From assembly GCA_907165275.2 (NCBI GenBank), contig OU015670.1:8025501-8089500 (forward strand): a DNA stretch of 64,000 nucleotides, in the 5' to 3' direction. Source of the DNA: Zygaena filipendulae (Eukaryota > Arthropoda > Insecta > Lepidoptera > Zygaenidae). This document shows positions 27,201 to 33,134 of this stretch, piece by piece (position 1 is the stretch's first letter; the number at the start of each line of letters is the position of its first letter). A program made the position numbers and the translations under genes. The notes below the pieces were generated by a model that searched no databases, was not told the DNA's origin, and was given only the letters and a program-made list of their open reading frames with translations.

Positions 27201-30200
27201 GGTTTTACCCTAGTGGAGCCATAACATAACGTGACCGCGGCCGCCCGGCAGGCGCGCGCACCTGATCCGCGGCGTGGTGTCGCGGCACGCGCCCGCGCAG
27301 GCCGGCGCGGGCGCGCAGCGGCGGCGGCTCGCGCTCGTGCGCCGGCTCGCCGTGCCGCCGCGCTGGCTGCTGCTGGCGCAGGCGCACCGCGCCAAGTACG
27401 AGGTGCGGACGCGAACACCCCGCGACACCACTCGGTGGAGATATCTCACTACTAAATTGTCGGAACGAAACCGTTAACATGTCAAATATCATTGAAATAA
27501 AATCAAATATGATTAATAAAAATAAATATTTGAAACTATTTCGGATCCCAATGACGATTAATAATAATAGGGATGTTGACTACTTTTGAAAATCAAAATT
27601 CTAATTAGTCCGTCATTTAGAAAATCAAAAATCATTAGACACGTATTTTTTTATTTTTCAAATAAATGAAAATACACAGAGATAAAATGCATTAAAGCTT
27701 AGGGTGGGGGCTCGTGACGTCACTTATCGCTACAAGCCGCCATACAAACTGCACTAGTTAGTGACGTCACGCGAAATTTCATCTCAATGTATCGCCGTTA
27801 TTTTTTGATTACGTAAAAAAATAAAAAATACGTGTCCAATATTTTTTATTAATCTACAAGACGGACTAATAAAAAAAAATTGTCAAATAGCCTATTAACA
27901 CTTCAAAACACATAGTTTTACTGTTTTACTTTAGTCTTTTTTTCTGTTTGTCTGTTACGCTTTCTCGACTTAACGGCTCGACCGATCATTATGAAATTTT
28001 GCATACACGTTGTCAGGGACCAGAGAAGTACATAAGGTACTTTTTTACCGCGGGGAACAGCTAGCATACATAGACATCTTTATTTAGCATCACAGAATTA
28101 CTTATAAATAAAATATGCAACAAAATTTAACAATTCAAACAGAATCGCACAGCAATTCTTGTGATGTCAAAATGGTTTTCAGCGGACTATATTGTGTGTG
28201 TGTCTGTGTGTATGCGTGCGGTAGAACCTGCCGGGCGTGGAGGCGGCGCACCTGGCGGGCGCGGGGCAGTGGAACGCGGCGCACCGCGTGCTGCTCGAGC
28301 GGCTGCTGCCCGAGGCCGTGCTGCACAGTGAGTGCGCGCCCACTGCGCCGCCTGGGGCTGCGGGCAGGGGGGATAGCTCAGGGTCCTGGGGGATAACGTG
28401 GTGGCCTGGGGGACTACGGGGCCTTTAACTGCACAACGTTGCAGGGGGCTGTGTGGAAACGTGGAACTTAATTTTAATTGCAGTAATAATATTTAGGGTA
28501 TGTTCCGTTATTACGGATAGCACTGGCCTAGTGCGCGCAGTGAGGACAAATTCGTTCCGTTATAGCGGACAGTATACTAGGGTAGGCAGTATGACGTCAT
28601 ATCGTCGCCATTTTTGTAATGTGACGTGTAACGTGTAGATTGCGATCCTCTGCCTCTGTAAAGGGGTCGCAAGAGTTCGCAAAAGTAGAAAAAAAAAAAA
28701 CAAAATAATAAAACAATAAAGTTTAAAAATATACCTAGTTTGTATGGATTGAATGTGTGTAACATAAGGAAATACATGGAAAAAAAGCGGGGGTCGCGAC
28801 ATATTATTTTAGAATCCTTACTAATATTGTAAATGCGAAATTGAGTTTGTTTGTTTATTTGTTTGTTACGCTTTCACGCCCTGACGGCTAAACCGATCAT
28901 CATGAAATTTTGCATGCACGTCGTCAGGGGTACAGAGAAGGACATAAGGTATTTTCTATCCCGGAATTCCCGCGGGAACATCGAAACAGCTCATAGAAAA
29001 ATAACTACTTAATAAATTAATAGAATTTCATACTAAAGGGGTCGTGTCATGGAAAAGGTTTGAAAAAAAAAAAAAACACCGATCTATTTGTATTAAAATC
29101 TCGTGTTGTGTGCGGTCGCGGTGGCGCAGACGACGTGGGCCGCGTGGCGCCGCTCGTGGCGCAGCTGGCGGCGGCGGCGCGCCGGCACGAGGTCAGCGGC
29201 TGGGAGGGCGGCGGGCTCGCGCTGCAGCACTACCTGCACGTCTGCGACGAGGTCACTACACCACATAACTAATCTATTTATTTATTTATTTTATTTTTAT
29301 TTTAGAGGAAAACCTCACGGCTAATGTAACAAAAATAATATATAAAATGGCAGACAACAGCCATTCGCGGAATTCACAAATAGATAAAAAGTGTAAAATG
29401 TATAAAGAGTTTTGGACAAAAAGTAATTATGAATATGATTTTTAGTTTTAGTTATATGATTTGAGAAGCTCGGTCGACAGTATGCGTCTCAAGCCTGTAA
29501 TGTTAGTGTTGAACAGATCGATGTTAGCGTCGTCACTTATTGAGTTGAACAGATTACATGCGCGGATAAGGTAGCTATTCTGCCTGTAATTGGTGCGTGC
29601 CAAGGGAATATGCAGTCGTAATTTACTCCTAGCATTGACACTGCTTATTCATTATTTATTGCACAAAAGGTACAAATGGCGAACTTAATGCCTTACGGCA
29701 TTTTCTACCAGTTAACCATTGGCATTGATAACATGACAAAAAGAGTAGGATGCAATTATTAATAATTAAAATTAAACTTACATAGTAGCTGAGAATTAAC
29801 AGAGAGAAAAAAAAATAAAAATAAAATAAAAATGCAGAAAACATGGTAGTAAAATGAGTCGAACCAATCCATACTAATATTATAAATGCGAGAGTACCTC
29901 TGTCTGTGTGTCTGTTACGCTTTCACGCCTTAACAGCTCAAGCGATCATTTTGAAATTTTGCATACACGTTGGGGTACTTTTTATTCCGGAATTCCCAAA
30001 GGAATTCCGAATTTAACGCGGGCGAAACCGCGTTGAAACAGCTAGTTATAAAATAATTGTGAAAGTTTGAATGGATGGATATTTCTTACTCAATTATGCC
30101 AAAAAGGCTAAACAGAATCGGATGGAATTTGGCACAGAATTTGATTATACTTAGTCTGAAATAGGACATTTTATCTCAGGACTCCTGTAAAAACCGCAGA

Positions 30201-31755
30201 AAACAGTAATTATACTTTTTAGCTGGTCCCCGCGGTGGTTGCCAGATTTCATCACAATCGGTTGAGTGGTTAAACCATGAGAAGACCCTTTTCCTTTTCA
30301 TCGGTCCATCCGACTCTGTTGTGGTTCAAATTTTACCAAACCTCCAACGAAATCCAACGGTTTTCACGTCTTTGACGACGACACAATATTACATGTTTAT
30401 ATTGTGATGTGACTCCCAGATCCGCGGGCTGGTGTCGGACGCGGAGGCGGGCGCGGGCGCGGGCGCGGACGCGGAGGCGCAGGCGGAGGGCGAGCGCGCC
30501 GAGCTGCAGGCGCGCGTGGAGGGGCTGCGGCCGCGCCTCGCCGCCGCCTGCCGCGCGCTCGCCACGCTGCCCACGGAGTGAGCGCACACACGCACGCACG
30601 CACACAGACGTGGACACACACACAGACGGACACACACACACACACACACATCTTATTATCCATCTAATCCTTCGAGCACATCTAGTGAGAGAAAAAGCAT
30701 TAATTTTGTGTTTTGTTAGTTGCTTTTAAATTTTTCAAGTATGAACAATTATCAAGCGTTCATATTTTTATGCTACTGAGACGAAATGGATTAATTTATT
30801 TTCTGATCGACGCTTGGATCACCTGTCGCCGTATGTTAACGGCCTTAACGGATCACCTGTCGTCTTAAGTTAAAGGCCTTTCATCGTGTGTTAAAGAGTC
30901 ACCTGTCGCCGTGTGTTAACGGGTCACCTGTCGTGGTGTGTTAACGGGTCACCTGTCGCGGTGTGTTAACGGGTCACCTGTCGCGGTGTGTTTACGGGTC
31001 ACCTGTCACCGTGTGTTGACGGGTCACCTGTCGCCGTGTTAACCTTTCACCTGTGACGCTCCCCAGGACGGCCCGGCAGCGCTGCGCACGTGCAGAAATG
31101 GGGGCACGTCTGGCACAGCTGTGCGTGGCGGCGGGCTGCGCGCCGCGCCCGCTCGCTGCGCTGCTGCGTGCGCTGCAGCTGCCGCCCGACTGCGCCTACC
31201 ACGCTCAGCTCAAGGTACGTCGCCCTCCCGGGTATGAGTTATCGCCGTTCCAAATTTCAACCAAATCCGTCCAGCCGTTTCAGCGTACAAGAGTACCTAA
31301 CTCCCCCGCACACTCATACTTTCGCATTCAATACAATTTTAGTGTGCACAGTACGTAACCGATAAAATTTGGATATCAGCAGCTTATTTTTAAGTATTTA
31401 GAAGTATTTATTAATTTTTGGGCAAATCTAACCCCCTTTTTCTAATTCGATATAGCCCAAAAAACTAAATACCCAGTACGAAAACCGCTAATACTTGGAA
31501 TACTCCAGCAGCAGGAGCAGTGGCAGCGGCAAGTGATCTGTTCACGTAGGTACTCGTGCTGCCCACTTACTGCACCTGTTCACTGCTATGGACGTAGTTT
31601 TAATATAAATCTGAGGATGTATCTCAGTCGCCTCACACTATGCAACATATCCACAGATAACAGCGGACCTGGCGGAAGAAGCGTCGGAGTCGTGCATGGA
31701 ATCGTCGCACAGTTCGCCGCTCTCGTCGCACCCGCGGGCCGTCGCACAGAGCTAG
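272..31755 (+). CDS. Nup98-96: Nup98-96 nucleoporin precursor, 3' part (31 exons, N-terminus outside window)
   Basis: The product is the nuclear pore precursor that cuts itself into Nup98 (mobile FG nucleoporin) and Nup96 (scaffold of the Y-complex, bound to Sec13). Exons: 272-396, 887-920, 1775-1854, 2586-2625, 3095-3261, 4105-4212, 4957-5076, 5537-5687, 6352-6454, 6981-7125, 7396-7572, 10572-10637, 11278-11376, 12031-12192, 12928-13017, 13923-14051, 14794-14933, 15564-15758, 16702-16780, 17959-18087, 18806-18928, 20708-20885, 22811-23018, 24072-24193, 25415-25543, 27252-27402, 28225-28327, 29130-29251, 30420-30577, 31067-31214, 31657-31755. All have AG/GT borders and matching phases, giving about 1,292 residues (about 313 of Nup98, 979 of Nup96) ending in TAG. 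Order and motifs follow the animal Nup98-96 family throughout. The first listed exon begins inside a codon, so the gene continues leftwards; the FG/GLFG repeats must lie there. Exons are very GC-rich against AT-rich introns. Splice sites are predicted by eye. Confidence 0.96.
520..665 (-). mobile_element. SINE-like repeat, copy 1
   Basis: In reverse it carries GTGGTACACCTGATGGTAAG, TGATCACCGCCGCCCATGGA and a GGTGCGTTGCCGACCTG segment, shared with 47360-47495 and familiar from lepidopteran SINEs. It occupies intron 1. Confidence 0.75.
1155..1507 (+). mobile_element. TIR element family G, copy 1
   Basis: A 353-bp element in intron 2 with inverted ends GGTATGTTCCG / CGGAACATACC followed by a second pair around GATAGCACTG / CAGTGCTATC. 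It carries TGACGTCA at 1267-1274 and 1455-1462 and a TGATCACGTGATCA palindrome near its centre. Confidence 0.88.
1855..2585. other. Intron 3: nothing recognisable
   Basis: AT-rich sequence with T-rich tracts near 1880-1920 and 2345. I see no element borders or coding potential. Confidence 0.6.
3316..3531 (+). mobile_element. Helitron-like (Lep1-type) element, intron 5
   Basis: Family features are 5' TC-TACTAATATTATAAA, a stretch reading CTCAAAAACTAC or CACGTTGTCAGGG, CGGGATTCCCGCGGGAACTC, a hairpin GCGGGTGAAACCGCG and an end CAGCTAG. Non-coding and non-autonomous. This copy has a diverged 3' end. Confidence 0.75.
3612..4049 (+). repeat. 26-bp minisatellite, about 17 copies
   Basis: Unit AAAAGATCTTTACCCTTGTG plus TGCCCC, with few differences between copies, filling the second half of intron 5 and ending 55 bases before exon 6. 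As 26 is not a multiple of three and the unit lacks stops, all three forward frames are open through the array. Confidence 0.95.
4105..7125 (+). CDS. Nup98-96: Nup98 autoproteolytic domain and cleavage site, exons 6-10
   Basis: Exons 4105-4212, 4957-5076, 5537-5687, 6352-6454 and 6981-7125 encode the nucleoporin autopeptidase domain (S59 family), about 148 residues up to the cut site, the same size as in human NUP98. Visible hallmarks are G-Y-Y-T-I-P-S-L (exon 6), [12 protein letters not shown] (exon 7), V-G-E-G-L-N-R-R and V-W-P (exon 8), [11 protein letters not shown] (exon 9) and H-F-S at 6987-6995 (exon 10). In the family, cleavage falls between F and S, so Nup98 ends at base 6992 and Nup96 starts with the serine codon at 6993. 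The acidic D-S-D-E-E-E-E after the site is also conserved. Catalytic His and Ser are both intact, so self-cleavage is expected. Confidence 0.97.
4537..4872 (+). mobile_element. TIR element family B, copy 2
   Basis: Nearly full-length copy in intron 6, ending 84 bases before the exon 7 acceptor. Palindromes TGACGTCA are at 4694-4701 and 4741-4748. Confidence 0.85.
5103..5446. mobile_element. Possible TIR element with CACTTGTCGG ends
   Basis: TTC-CACTTGTCGGA near 5104 is mirrored by TCCGACAAGTGTGAA near 5432, with another CACACTTGTCGGCCGTCGG inside. It fills most of intron 7. A diverged non-autonomous element is the likeliest reading. Confidence 0.5.
5700..6300 (+). repeat. Degenerate pyrimidine-rich repeat in intron 8
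   Basis: Motifs such as TATAGGGTC(C/T)ACAGT(C/T)AC, CTCACC and CTACCCG return irregularly throughout intron 8. It looks like a decayed minisatellite with no fixed period. Confidence 0.6.
6486..6651. mobile_element. TIR element family C, copy 1
   Basis: Family C is a strongly palindromic, non-coding element with ends CGGCCGCACTCAGAGTC / GACTCTGAGTGCGGCCG and an AT-rich centre containing AATTAACATTAATTTA-like arms. This copy of about 166 bp lies in intron 9 and has lost part of one arm. Confidence 0.82.
6672..6850 (+). mobile_element. Helitron-like element, intron 9
   Basis: The 5' end is TCCCTACTAATATTATAAAT and the CGGGATTCCCGCGGGAACTG block is intact; the 3' hairpin is lost. Confidence 0.75.
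7396..14051 (+). CDS. Nup98-96: Nup96 N-terminal region, exons 11-16
   Basis: Exons 7396-7572, 10572-10637, 11278-11376, 12031-12192, 12928-13017 and 13923-14051 encode the start of Nup96. Exon 11 holds a run of five to six L-G-G units, probably flexible. Exon 12 reads A-E-M-D-T-T-E-D, aligning with a conserved vertebrate V-D-I-T-Q-E. Exon 13 contains H-V-Q-L-M-K-A-S-L, matching human H-V-L-Q-I-M-K-A-S-L. Exon 15 carries [10 protein letters not shown]. Exon 16 has the S-R-V-G-F-G-P motif, equivalent to human F-R-V-G-W-G-P, which in the family belongs to the part that completes the Sec13 beta-propeller. For exon 14 an alternative in-frame acceptor exists at 12012, giving a start at 12013. The donor of exon 16 (GTCCGT) is atypical. 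Confidence 0.93.
7429..7482 (+). repeat. Coding G-L-G-G repeat in Nup96 exon 11
   Basis: In-frame 9-bp units (GGC-CTG-GGT type) encode L-G-G about six times. Likely a length-variable flexible segment close to the Nup96 N-terminus. Confidence 0.85.
7573..8683. other. Intron 11, first part: unassigned AT-rich DNA
   Basis: Apart from A/T homopolymers there are two loosely similar stretches around 7980-8060 and 8170-8215 (CATAAGTCAT, ACACTTGG motifs). Nothing else is supported. Confidence 0.5.
8684..8919. mobile_element. TIR element family C, copy 2 (near-perfect palindrome)
   Basis: A copy of about 236 bp in intron 11. The two halves are almost exact reverse complements over more than 100 bases each, so it can fold into one long hairpin. 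Confidence 0.9.
9735..9955 (-). mobile_element. Helitron-like element, intron 11
   Basis: Reverse copy, fairly complete, with an internal (CATC)n tract (9894-9912) characteristic of this subgroup. Confidence 0.78.
10281..10465. mobile_element. TIR element family D, copy 1
   Basis: Copy with ends TTGGCATATCTAGGGTT and CTATATACGTCTATG, about 185 bp, in intron 11 just upstream of exon 12. It shares the internal TATAGAATTTCGAACC and GTAGCCCAACATCC blocks with the copy at 58250. Confidence 0.75.
10972..11145 (-). mobile_element. Helitron-like element, intron 12
   Basis: Reverse copy with the CTAGCTGTACCCCGC end and the ATTCTAATGGTGAAAGAG block, diverged. Confidence 0.65.
11437..11742 (-). mobile_element. 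TIR element family B, copy 3 (old)
   Basis: Reverse-oriented, diverged copy in intron 13. One palindrome has mutated to TGACGTCG and the other is lost, so this is one of the oldest copies here. Confidence 0.75.
12673..12744. mobile_element. TIR element family C, copy 3 (internally deleted)
   Basis: Only about 72 bp remain: both ends with the ACTCAGAGT / ACTCTTGAGTG termini and almost no centre. It lies in intron 14. Confidence 0.65.
14060..14465 (+). repeat. Degenerate CTACCC-rich repeat in intron 16
   Basis: Irregular ACTCTACCC/CCCACTACCC motifs continue on both sides of the small family I element. They resemble the intron 8 low-complexity sequence. Confidence 0.6.
14223..14366. mobile_element. 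TIR element family I, 144 bp
   Basis: A small element with ends TGAGGCCGCGAG / CTCGCGGCCTCA and an AT-rich centre, sitting inside the CTACCC-rich degenerate repeat of intron 16. Confidence 0.75.
14468..14767. mobile_element. PIF/Harbinger-like MITE with TTA duplication
   Basis: A GC-rich 300-bp element with ends GTGCCAACCCAC...CGATGCG / CGCATCG...GTGGGTTGGCAC. TTA stands immediately on both sides (14465-14467 and 14768-14770), the 3-bp duplication typical of PIF/Harbinger transposases. It ends 26 bases before the start of exon 17. It has no transposase frame. Confidence 0.82.
14794..23018 (+). CDS. Nup98-96: Nup96 helical scaffold, exons 17-23
   Basis: Exons 14794-14933, 15564-15758, 16702-16780, 17959-18087, 18806-18928, 20708-20885 and 22811-23018 encode the Sec13-binding edge and the beginning of the alpha-solenoid. 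Recognisable family signatures are [10 protein letters not shown] (exon 19; human has L-C-E-A-L-W-G), R-L-L-R-W-L (exon 20), [10 protein letters not shown] followed by [13 protein letters not shown] (exon 21; human S-E-A-C...S-G-D-H-R-L-A-L-L-L-S-Q) and [17 protein letters not shown] (exon 23; human W-Y-L-L-P-P...). Exon 18 is an acidic, alanine/arginine-rich insert, and exon 23 carries a glycine/glutamate-rich insert not expected in vertebrates. These sections fold as the Nup96 arm of the Y-complex in known structures. Confidence 0.94.
14971..15120 (+). mobile_element. LINE 3' tail, copy 1
   Basis: It contains GTTGCCT-GAAAAGATTGCCTC, AACAAGGCCGCC, GGGACAATAAAGCATTTATT and a GATTT repeat tail, typical of insect non-LTR retrotransposon ends. 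Truncated; in intron 17. Confidence 0.7.
15171..15333 (+). mobile_element. Helitron-like element, intron 17
   Basis: Lacks the 5' end; keeps GGGATTCCCGCGGGAACTCT and ACCGCGGGGGACAGCTAG. Confidence 0.7.
16060..16248 (-). mobile_element. Helitron-like element, intron 18 (first)
   Basis: Complete reverse copy from CTAGCTGCTCCCCGCGG to AATATATTAGTAGGGA. Confidence 0.8.
16308..16622 (-). mobile_element. Helitron-like element, intron 18 (second, subgroup with two GATTCACCCGCG blocks)
   Basis: The CCCGCGTGAGTTTCGG block occurs twice (16334 and 16458), showing an internal duplication. Confidence 0.7.
16857..17103 (+). mobile_element. TIR element family E, copy 1
   Basis: An element of about 247 bp in intron 19 with ends GGAC(A/G)(T/C)AGATAAGCAATA and inner GTTAACCCAC arms in inverted orientation. 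It contains no reading frame. Its right side adjoins a family F sequence. Confidence 0.88.
17104..17265 (+). repeat. Interspersed repeat family F, copy 1
   Basis: It shares AATGCTTTGTCCTGAA, CAGCCTAAACCGCTGATC and GAAACTTGGAGGGTGT with the copy at 25190. Nature unknown; no coding potential seen. Confidence 0.7.
17688..17916 (+). mobile_element. Helitron-like element, intron 19
   Basis: Complete copy of the CTCAAAAACTACTGG subgroup, ending 45 bases before exon 20. Confidence 0.78.
18090..18435 (+). repeat. Degenerate GTAGTAGTGG-rich repeat in intron 20
   Basis: Loose repetition of CTGTAGTAG, GGACTGGGGG and GTAGTAGTGG motifs follows the exon 20 donor. No regular unit length. Confidence 0.5.
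18445..18705 (-). mobile_element. LINE 3' tail, copy 3
   Basis: In reverse it ends AAGCAATAAGGCCGCCCTTT and TTGGTGACAATAAAGAATAT with an ATTTGATTTGATTA tail. Its upstream part matches 22560-22745. Confidence 0.7.
19091..19847. mobile_element. TIR element family H, 757 bp
   Basis: The ends are exact inverted repeats of AAGGGCCGATTTTTCAATCG extended by TCAGATAA (28 bases). The interior repeats the same ATCTGACGATTGAAAAAT motif and has no transposase frame. It lies in intron 21. Confidence 0.88.
19943..20110 (-). mobile_element. TIR element family B, copy 4 (internally shortened)
   Basis: Reverse-oriented copy of about 170 bp keeping both TGACGTCA palindromes (20008-20015 and 20041-20048) but lacking most of one end. 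Confidence 0.75.
21202..21522 (+). mobile_element. TIR element family B, copy 5
   Basis: Full-length reference copy in intron 22. Palindromes are at 21343-21350 and 21388-21395. It is followed 420 bases later by an inverted copy. Confidence 0.88.
21945..22270 (-). mobile_element. TIR element family B, copy 6
   Basis: Full-length, inverted relative to copy 5 and highly similar to it, so the two could pair into a long hairpin in the pre-mRNA. Palindromes are at 22072-22079 and 22117-22124. Confidence 0.88.
22465..22745 (-). mobile_element. LINE 3' tail, copy 4
   Basis: It shares the AATA-TCACTACGTT, CTTCC/TTTATACTAAT, CCAAAGCTGGTAAAGAAG and ATAAATCCATAGTA blocks with 18590-18690, and has a TTCTATTCTATTC tail in reverse. 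Intron 22. Confidence 0.6.
23453..23822 (-). mobile_element. TIR element family G, copy 3, interrupted by family C
   Basis: Reverse-oriented, diverged copy in intron 23. Its end (23453-23491) and body (23661-23822, with TGACGTCA at 23670-23677 and the ACCTTACCTCGAAAACGCC block) are separated by a family C element. Confidence 0.75.
23492..23660. mobile_element. TIR element family C, copy 4 (inserted into family G)
   Basis: Partial copy in intron 23. Sequence on both sides belongs to a single reverse-oriented family G element, so this copy jumped into it. Confidence 0.75.
24072..31755 (+). CDS. Nup98-96: Nup96 C-terminal alpha-solenoid and stop, exons 24-31
   Basis: Exons 24072-24193, 25415-25543, 27252-27402, 28225-28327, 29130-29251, 30420-30577, 31067-31214 and 31657-31755 complete Nup96. 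Exon 24 ends T-P-D-P-L-D-Y-S-L, matching the family's A-D-P-L-D-Y-R-L-S-W. Exon 26 has [11 protein letters not shown], matching V-P-A-K-W-I-H-E-A-K-A. Exon 27 has [20 protein letters not shown], matching human A-E-H-W-N-R-C-H-K-L-I-I-R-H-L-A-S-D-A-I. Exon 29 contains a low-complexity G-A-G-A-D-A-E-A stretch. Exon 31 encodes 32 residues and TAG at 31753-31755; it is serine-rich and poorly conserved. The exon 28 donor GTCACT is weak but keeps phase with exon 29. Confidence 0.94.
24400..24620 (+). repeat. Interspersed repeat W, copy 1
   Basis: It starts with GACTTCCAAAAAAGAGGAGG and continues AATTACTCGAAGACAG, CAAGTTGGTCCCATTG and GATCTGATGATGGGATCTAG. The same order recurs at 40075 and, in reverse, near 50600-51430. 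Confidence 0.7.
24936..25113 (+). mobile_element. Helitron-like element, intron 24
   Basis: Forward copy with GTCACGCCTTAACTACTC and GTGGGTGAAACCGC...AACTAG, moderately diverged. Confidence 0.7.
25190..25365 (+). repeat. Interspersed repeat family F, copy 2
   Basis: Second copy, in intron 24 shortly before exon 25. It continues with a GGGGTGAAAAAGGAGG stretch, probably the original downstream part of the repeat. Confidence 0.7.
26100..26260 (+). mobile_element. LINE 3' tail, copy 2
   Basis: Same arrangement as 14971-15120 (TCTACAGCTCTGTATCACCT, GACTGCCTCTGGCAATAACA, GGGGCAATAAA, GAATTT tail), in intron 25. Confidence 0.7.
26339..26508 (+). mobile_element. Helitron-like element with G tract, intron 25
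   Basis: Forward copy of the GGTAATCTCTG(C/G)ATCTACTG subgroup; the same subgroup is seen in fragments at 13120-13260 and 32445-32535. Confidence 0.7.
26396..26412 (+). repeat. Homopolymer G tract (17 bases) inside a Helitron-like copy
   Basis: The run replaces the short G stretch usual at this place in related elements (compare GTAGGGGGTAATCTCTGGAT at 13222). Confidence 0.85.
26524..26749. mobile_element. Possible GATC-rich TIR element
   Basis: Related ends CTACATTAT-CACCGA and TCGGTGCATAATGTAG face each other, and the interior is rich in CGATGATCG-like motifs and short palindromes. It adjoins the family M element. Boundaries are uncertain. Confidence 0.45.
26750..27210. mobile_element. 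TIR element family M, 461 bp, TA duplication
   Basis: Ends GGGTAAAACCCGGATAGTTGCC / GGCAACTATCCTGGTTTTACCC are flanked by TA on each side (26748-26749, 27211-27212), as for Tc1/mariner-type insertion. The inner part repeats ATCTATCCCATATATGGGAT-like motifs. It ends about 40 bases before exon 26. Confidence 0.82.
27570..27893 (+). mobile_element. TIR element family B, copy 7
   Basis: Full-length copy in intron 26, with palindromes at 27715-27722 and 27762-27769. Confidence 0.87.
27935..28068 (+). mobile_element. Helitron-like element, 5' truncated, intron 26
   Basis: TCTGTTTGTCTGTTACGCTT through to CCGCGGGGAACAGCTAG, with a deletion between the two blocks. Confidence 0.7.
28496..28620 (+). 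mobile_element. TIR element family G, copy 2 (left part only)
   Basis: It matches the first 125 bases of the intron 2 copy, including one TGACGTCA (28592-28599), then stops. It lies in intron 27. Confidence 0.82.
28812..28992 (+). mobile_element. Helitron-like element, intron 27
   Basis: Good 5' end TCCTTACTAATATTGTAAAT and a long conserved body; the 3' hairpin is missing. Confidence 0.75.
29280..29745 (-). mobile_element. Retroelement-derived sequence
   Basis: A T-rich start (ATTTATTTTATTTTTATTTT), conserved-looking GTCTCAAGCCTGTAATGTTA, and a second tail with GCACAAAAGGTACAAATGGC and CTTAATGCCTTACGGCATTT suggest two truncated reverse-oriented LINE tails in intron 28. Confidence 0.5.
29870..30046 (+). 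mobile_element. Helitron-like element, intron 28
   Basis: Forward copy with TCCATACTAATATTATAAAT and GCGGGCGAAACCGCG then CAGCTAG. Confidence 0.78.
30587..30650 (+). repeat. (CA)n-type microsatellite
   Basis: An ACAC/ACGC-rich run starts right after the exon 29 donor, ending in an uninterrupted (CA) tract. Confidence 0.85.
30806..31050 (+). repeat. 25-bp minisatellite, about 9 copies
   Basis: Unit GGGTCACCTGTCGCGGTGTG plus TTAAC, degenerate in the first two copies and regular afterwards. It fills intron 29 up to the acceptor region of exon 30 (31067); the last units merge into the pyrimidine tract. Confidence 0.92.
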
Positions 31756-31855
31756 AGCGAGACAGTCACAGTTACCACAGCAAGTTCAATTGTGATTTTT
31801 ATGAGTTGACCTGTCTAGTTGGAATTTTTTAAAAATTACCTGTGAAAGAATCAAT

Positions 31856-31861
31856 ATTAAA
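31856..31861 (+). terminator. Possible polyadenylation signal of Nup98-96 (ATTAAA)
   Basis: This common variant hexamer lies about 100 bases after the Nup98-96 stop codon, and no AATAAA is seen nearer. It is a suggestion from position only. Confidence 0.35.
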
Positions 31862-31979
31862 TCACTCCTGACGTATACCTAAATGTGTAAAATAGAAGTT
31901 CTTTTTTGATCGAGACTCGAGATCGAAAATTGTACCGATTTGTTTACCAGCTACTTCAAACGGGAAATAGTAAAAAATA

Positions 31980-32165
31980 ATCCTATTAATATTATAAACG
32001 CGAAAGTTTGTAAGAATGTATGGATGGATGGATGTTTGTTACTCTTTCACGCAAAAACTACTGGATGGATTTAAATGAAACTTTACAATAGTATAGCTTA
32101 TACATCAGATTAACACATAGGGTACTTTTTATCCCGGAATTCCCGCGGGAACTCTGAAATTAAAC
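31980..32165 (+). mobile_element. Helitron-like element downstream of Nup98-96
   Basis: Forward copy closely related to the reverse copy at 9735 (same TGGATGGATGGATG block). Confidence 0.75.
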
Positions 32166-33020
32166 ACACACACACTTTTAACACAACTGCTTTTAAATAA
32201 TTTTACGGATACTCACATAAGGGATAGTGAATAATGGTCATAAGACAGGCTAATATCGAAATATTTGTTTGAAATTGTTTTGGTACCTCTGGTACTTATG
32301 CAATTAACTGAAGCCGCAACCGAAAAATTTTCATCTATCGTATATAACGCGGAACGCCGAAAACTTCATATCAATAAAGATACCACTGAAAATTTCCAAG
32401 GGACTTTCATTTGCATTCATCCGTAGTTGCAAGATAGGTACATCTAGTAGTTTGGGAGTTTGTGAATTATTGTGAGTTTATGACGTTGTAGGAGGGTAAT
32501 CTCTGGATCTACTGAACCGATTTTGAAAATTCTTTTTCACTACTCATACTCGGAAAGTAGGTCTGAAGTTGCCTGAGAAGCGGGTTGAAAGTAACCCTTT
32601 TCAGCCCTAGGGAGAATCGCTTTCAACTGACAACTGTCAAATTATTAAAAAAAAACTAGGTCTATTTTCACATTTCTATTGAACCATGTTTCAACTTTCT
32701 ATACAGCCAGCGCGATGTAAAATTGAAATAACGTAAAGTTTAAGTAGGTATTAATTAAAATAAAATTCACTCACTTTTTCTTAAGCTAATTCCTATTTAT
32801 ATTTTTTTATTTTCTTTAATTAATACTTAATAATTAAAGATAATATTTTTTTTAGGTCGCCACAATGTAAATAAAAAATACTGGCTGAATAGCTAGCTGG
32901 CCAAAGAAAAAGAAATAGGTGGGAAAGTGTCAAGCGACTATCCGATCTTCAATCATTTTTTCTTTAGCTAATTCCTATTTTTATTTTGACTTTCCTCGCA
33001 TTCGTAATGAAAAGCACAGT

Positions 33021-33134
33021 GTTATCCTCGGGAGAAAGACTTATTTAGTCCCTCGATCTATAGGCGCCCTCGCTACGCTCGGGCGCCAAACCCCGTCTCG
33101 GGACTAAATAAGTTACTTTCACCCCTAGGATAAC
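33021..33134. repeat. Long imperfect palindrome
   Basis: Nested inverted pairs GTTATCCT / AGGATAAC, ACTTATTTAGTCCC / GGGACTAAATAAGT and GGCGCCC / GGGCGCC enclose an 11-base loop. A cruciform-capable sequence or a small fold-back element. Confidence 0.75.
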
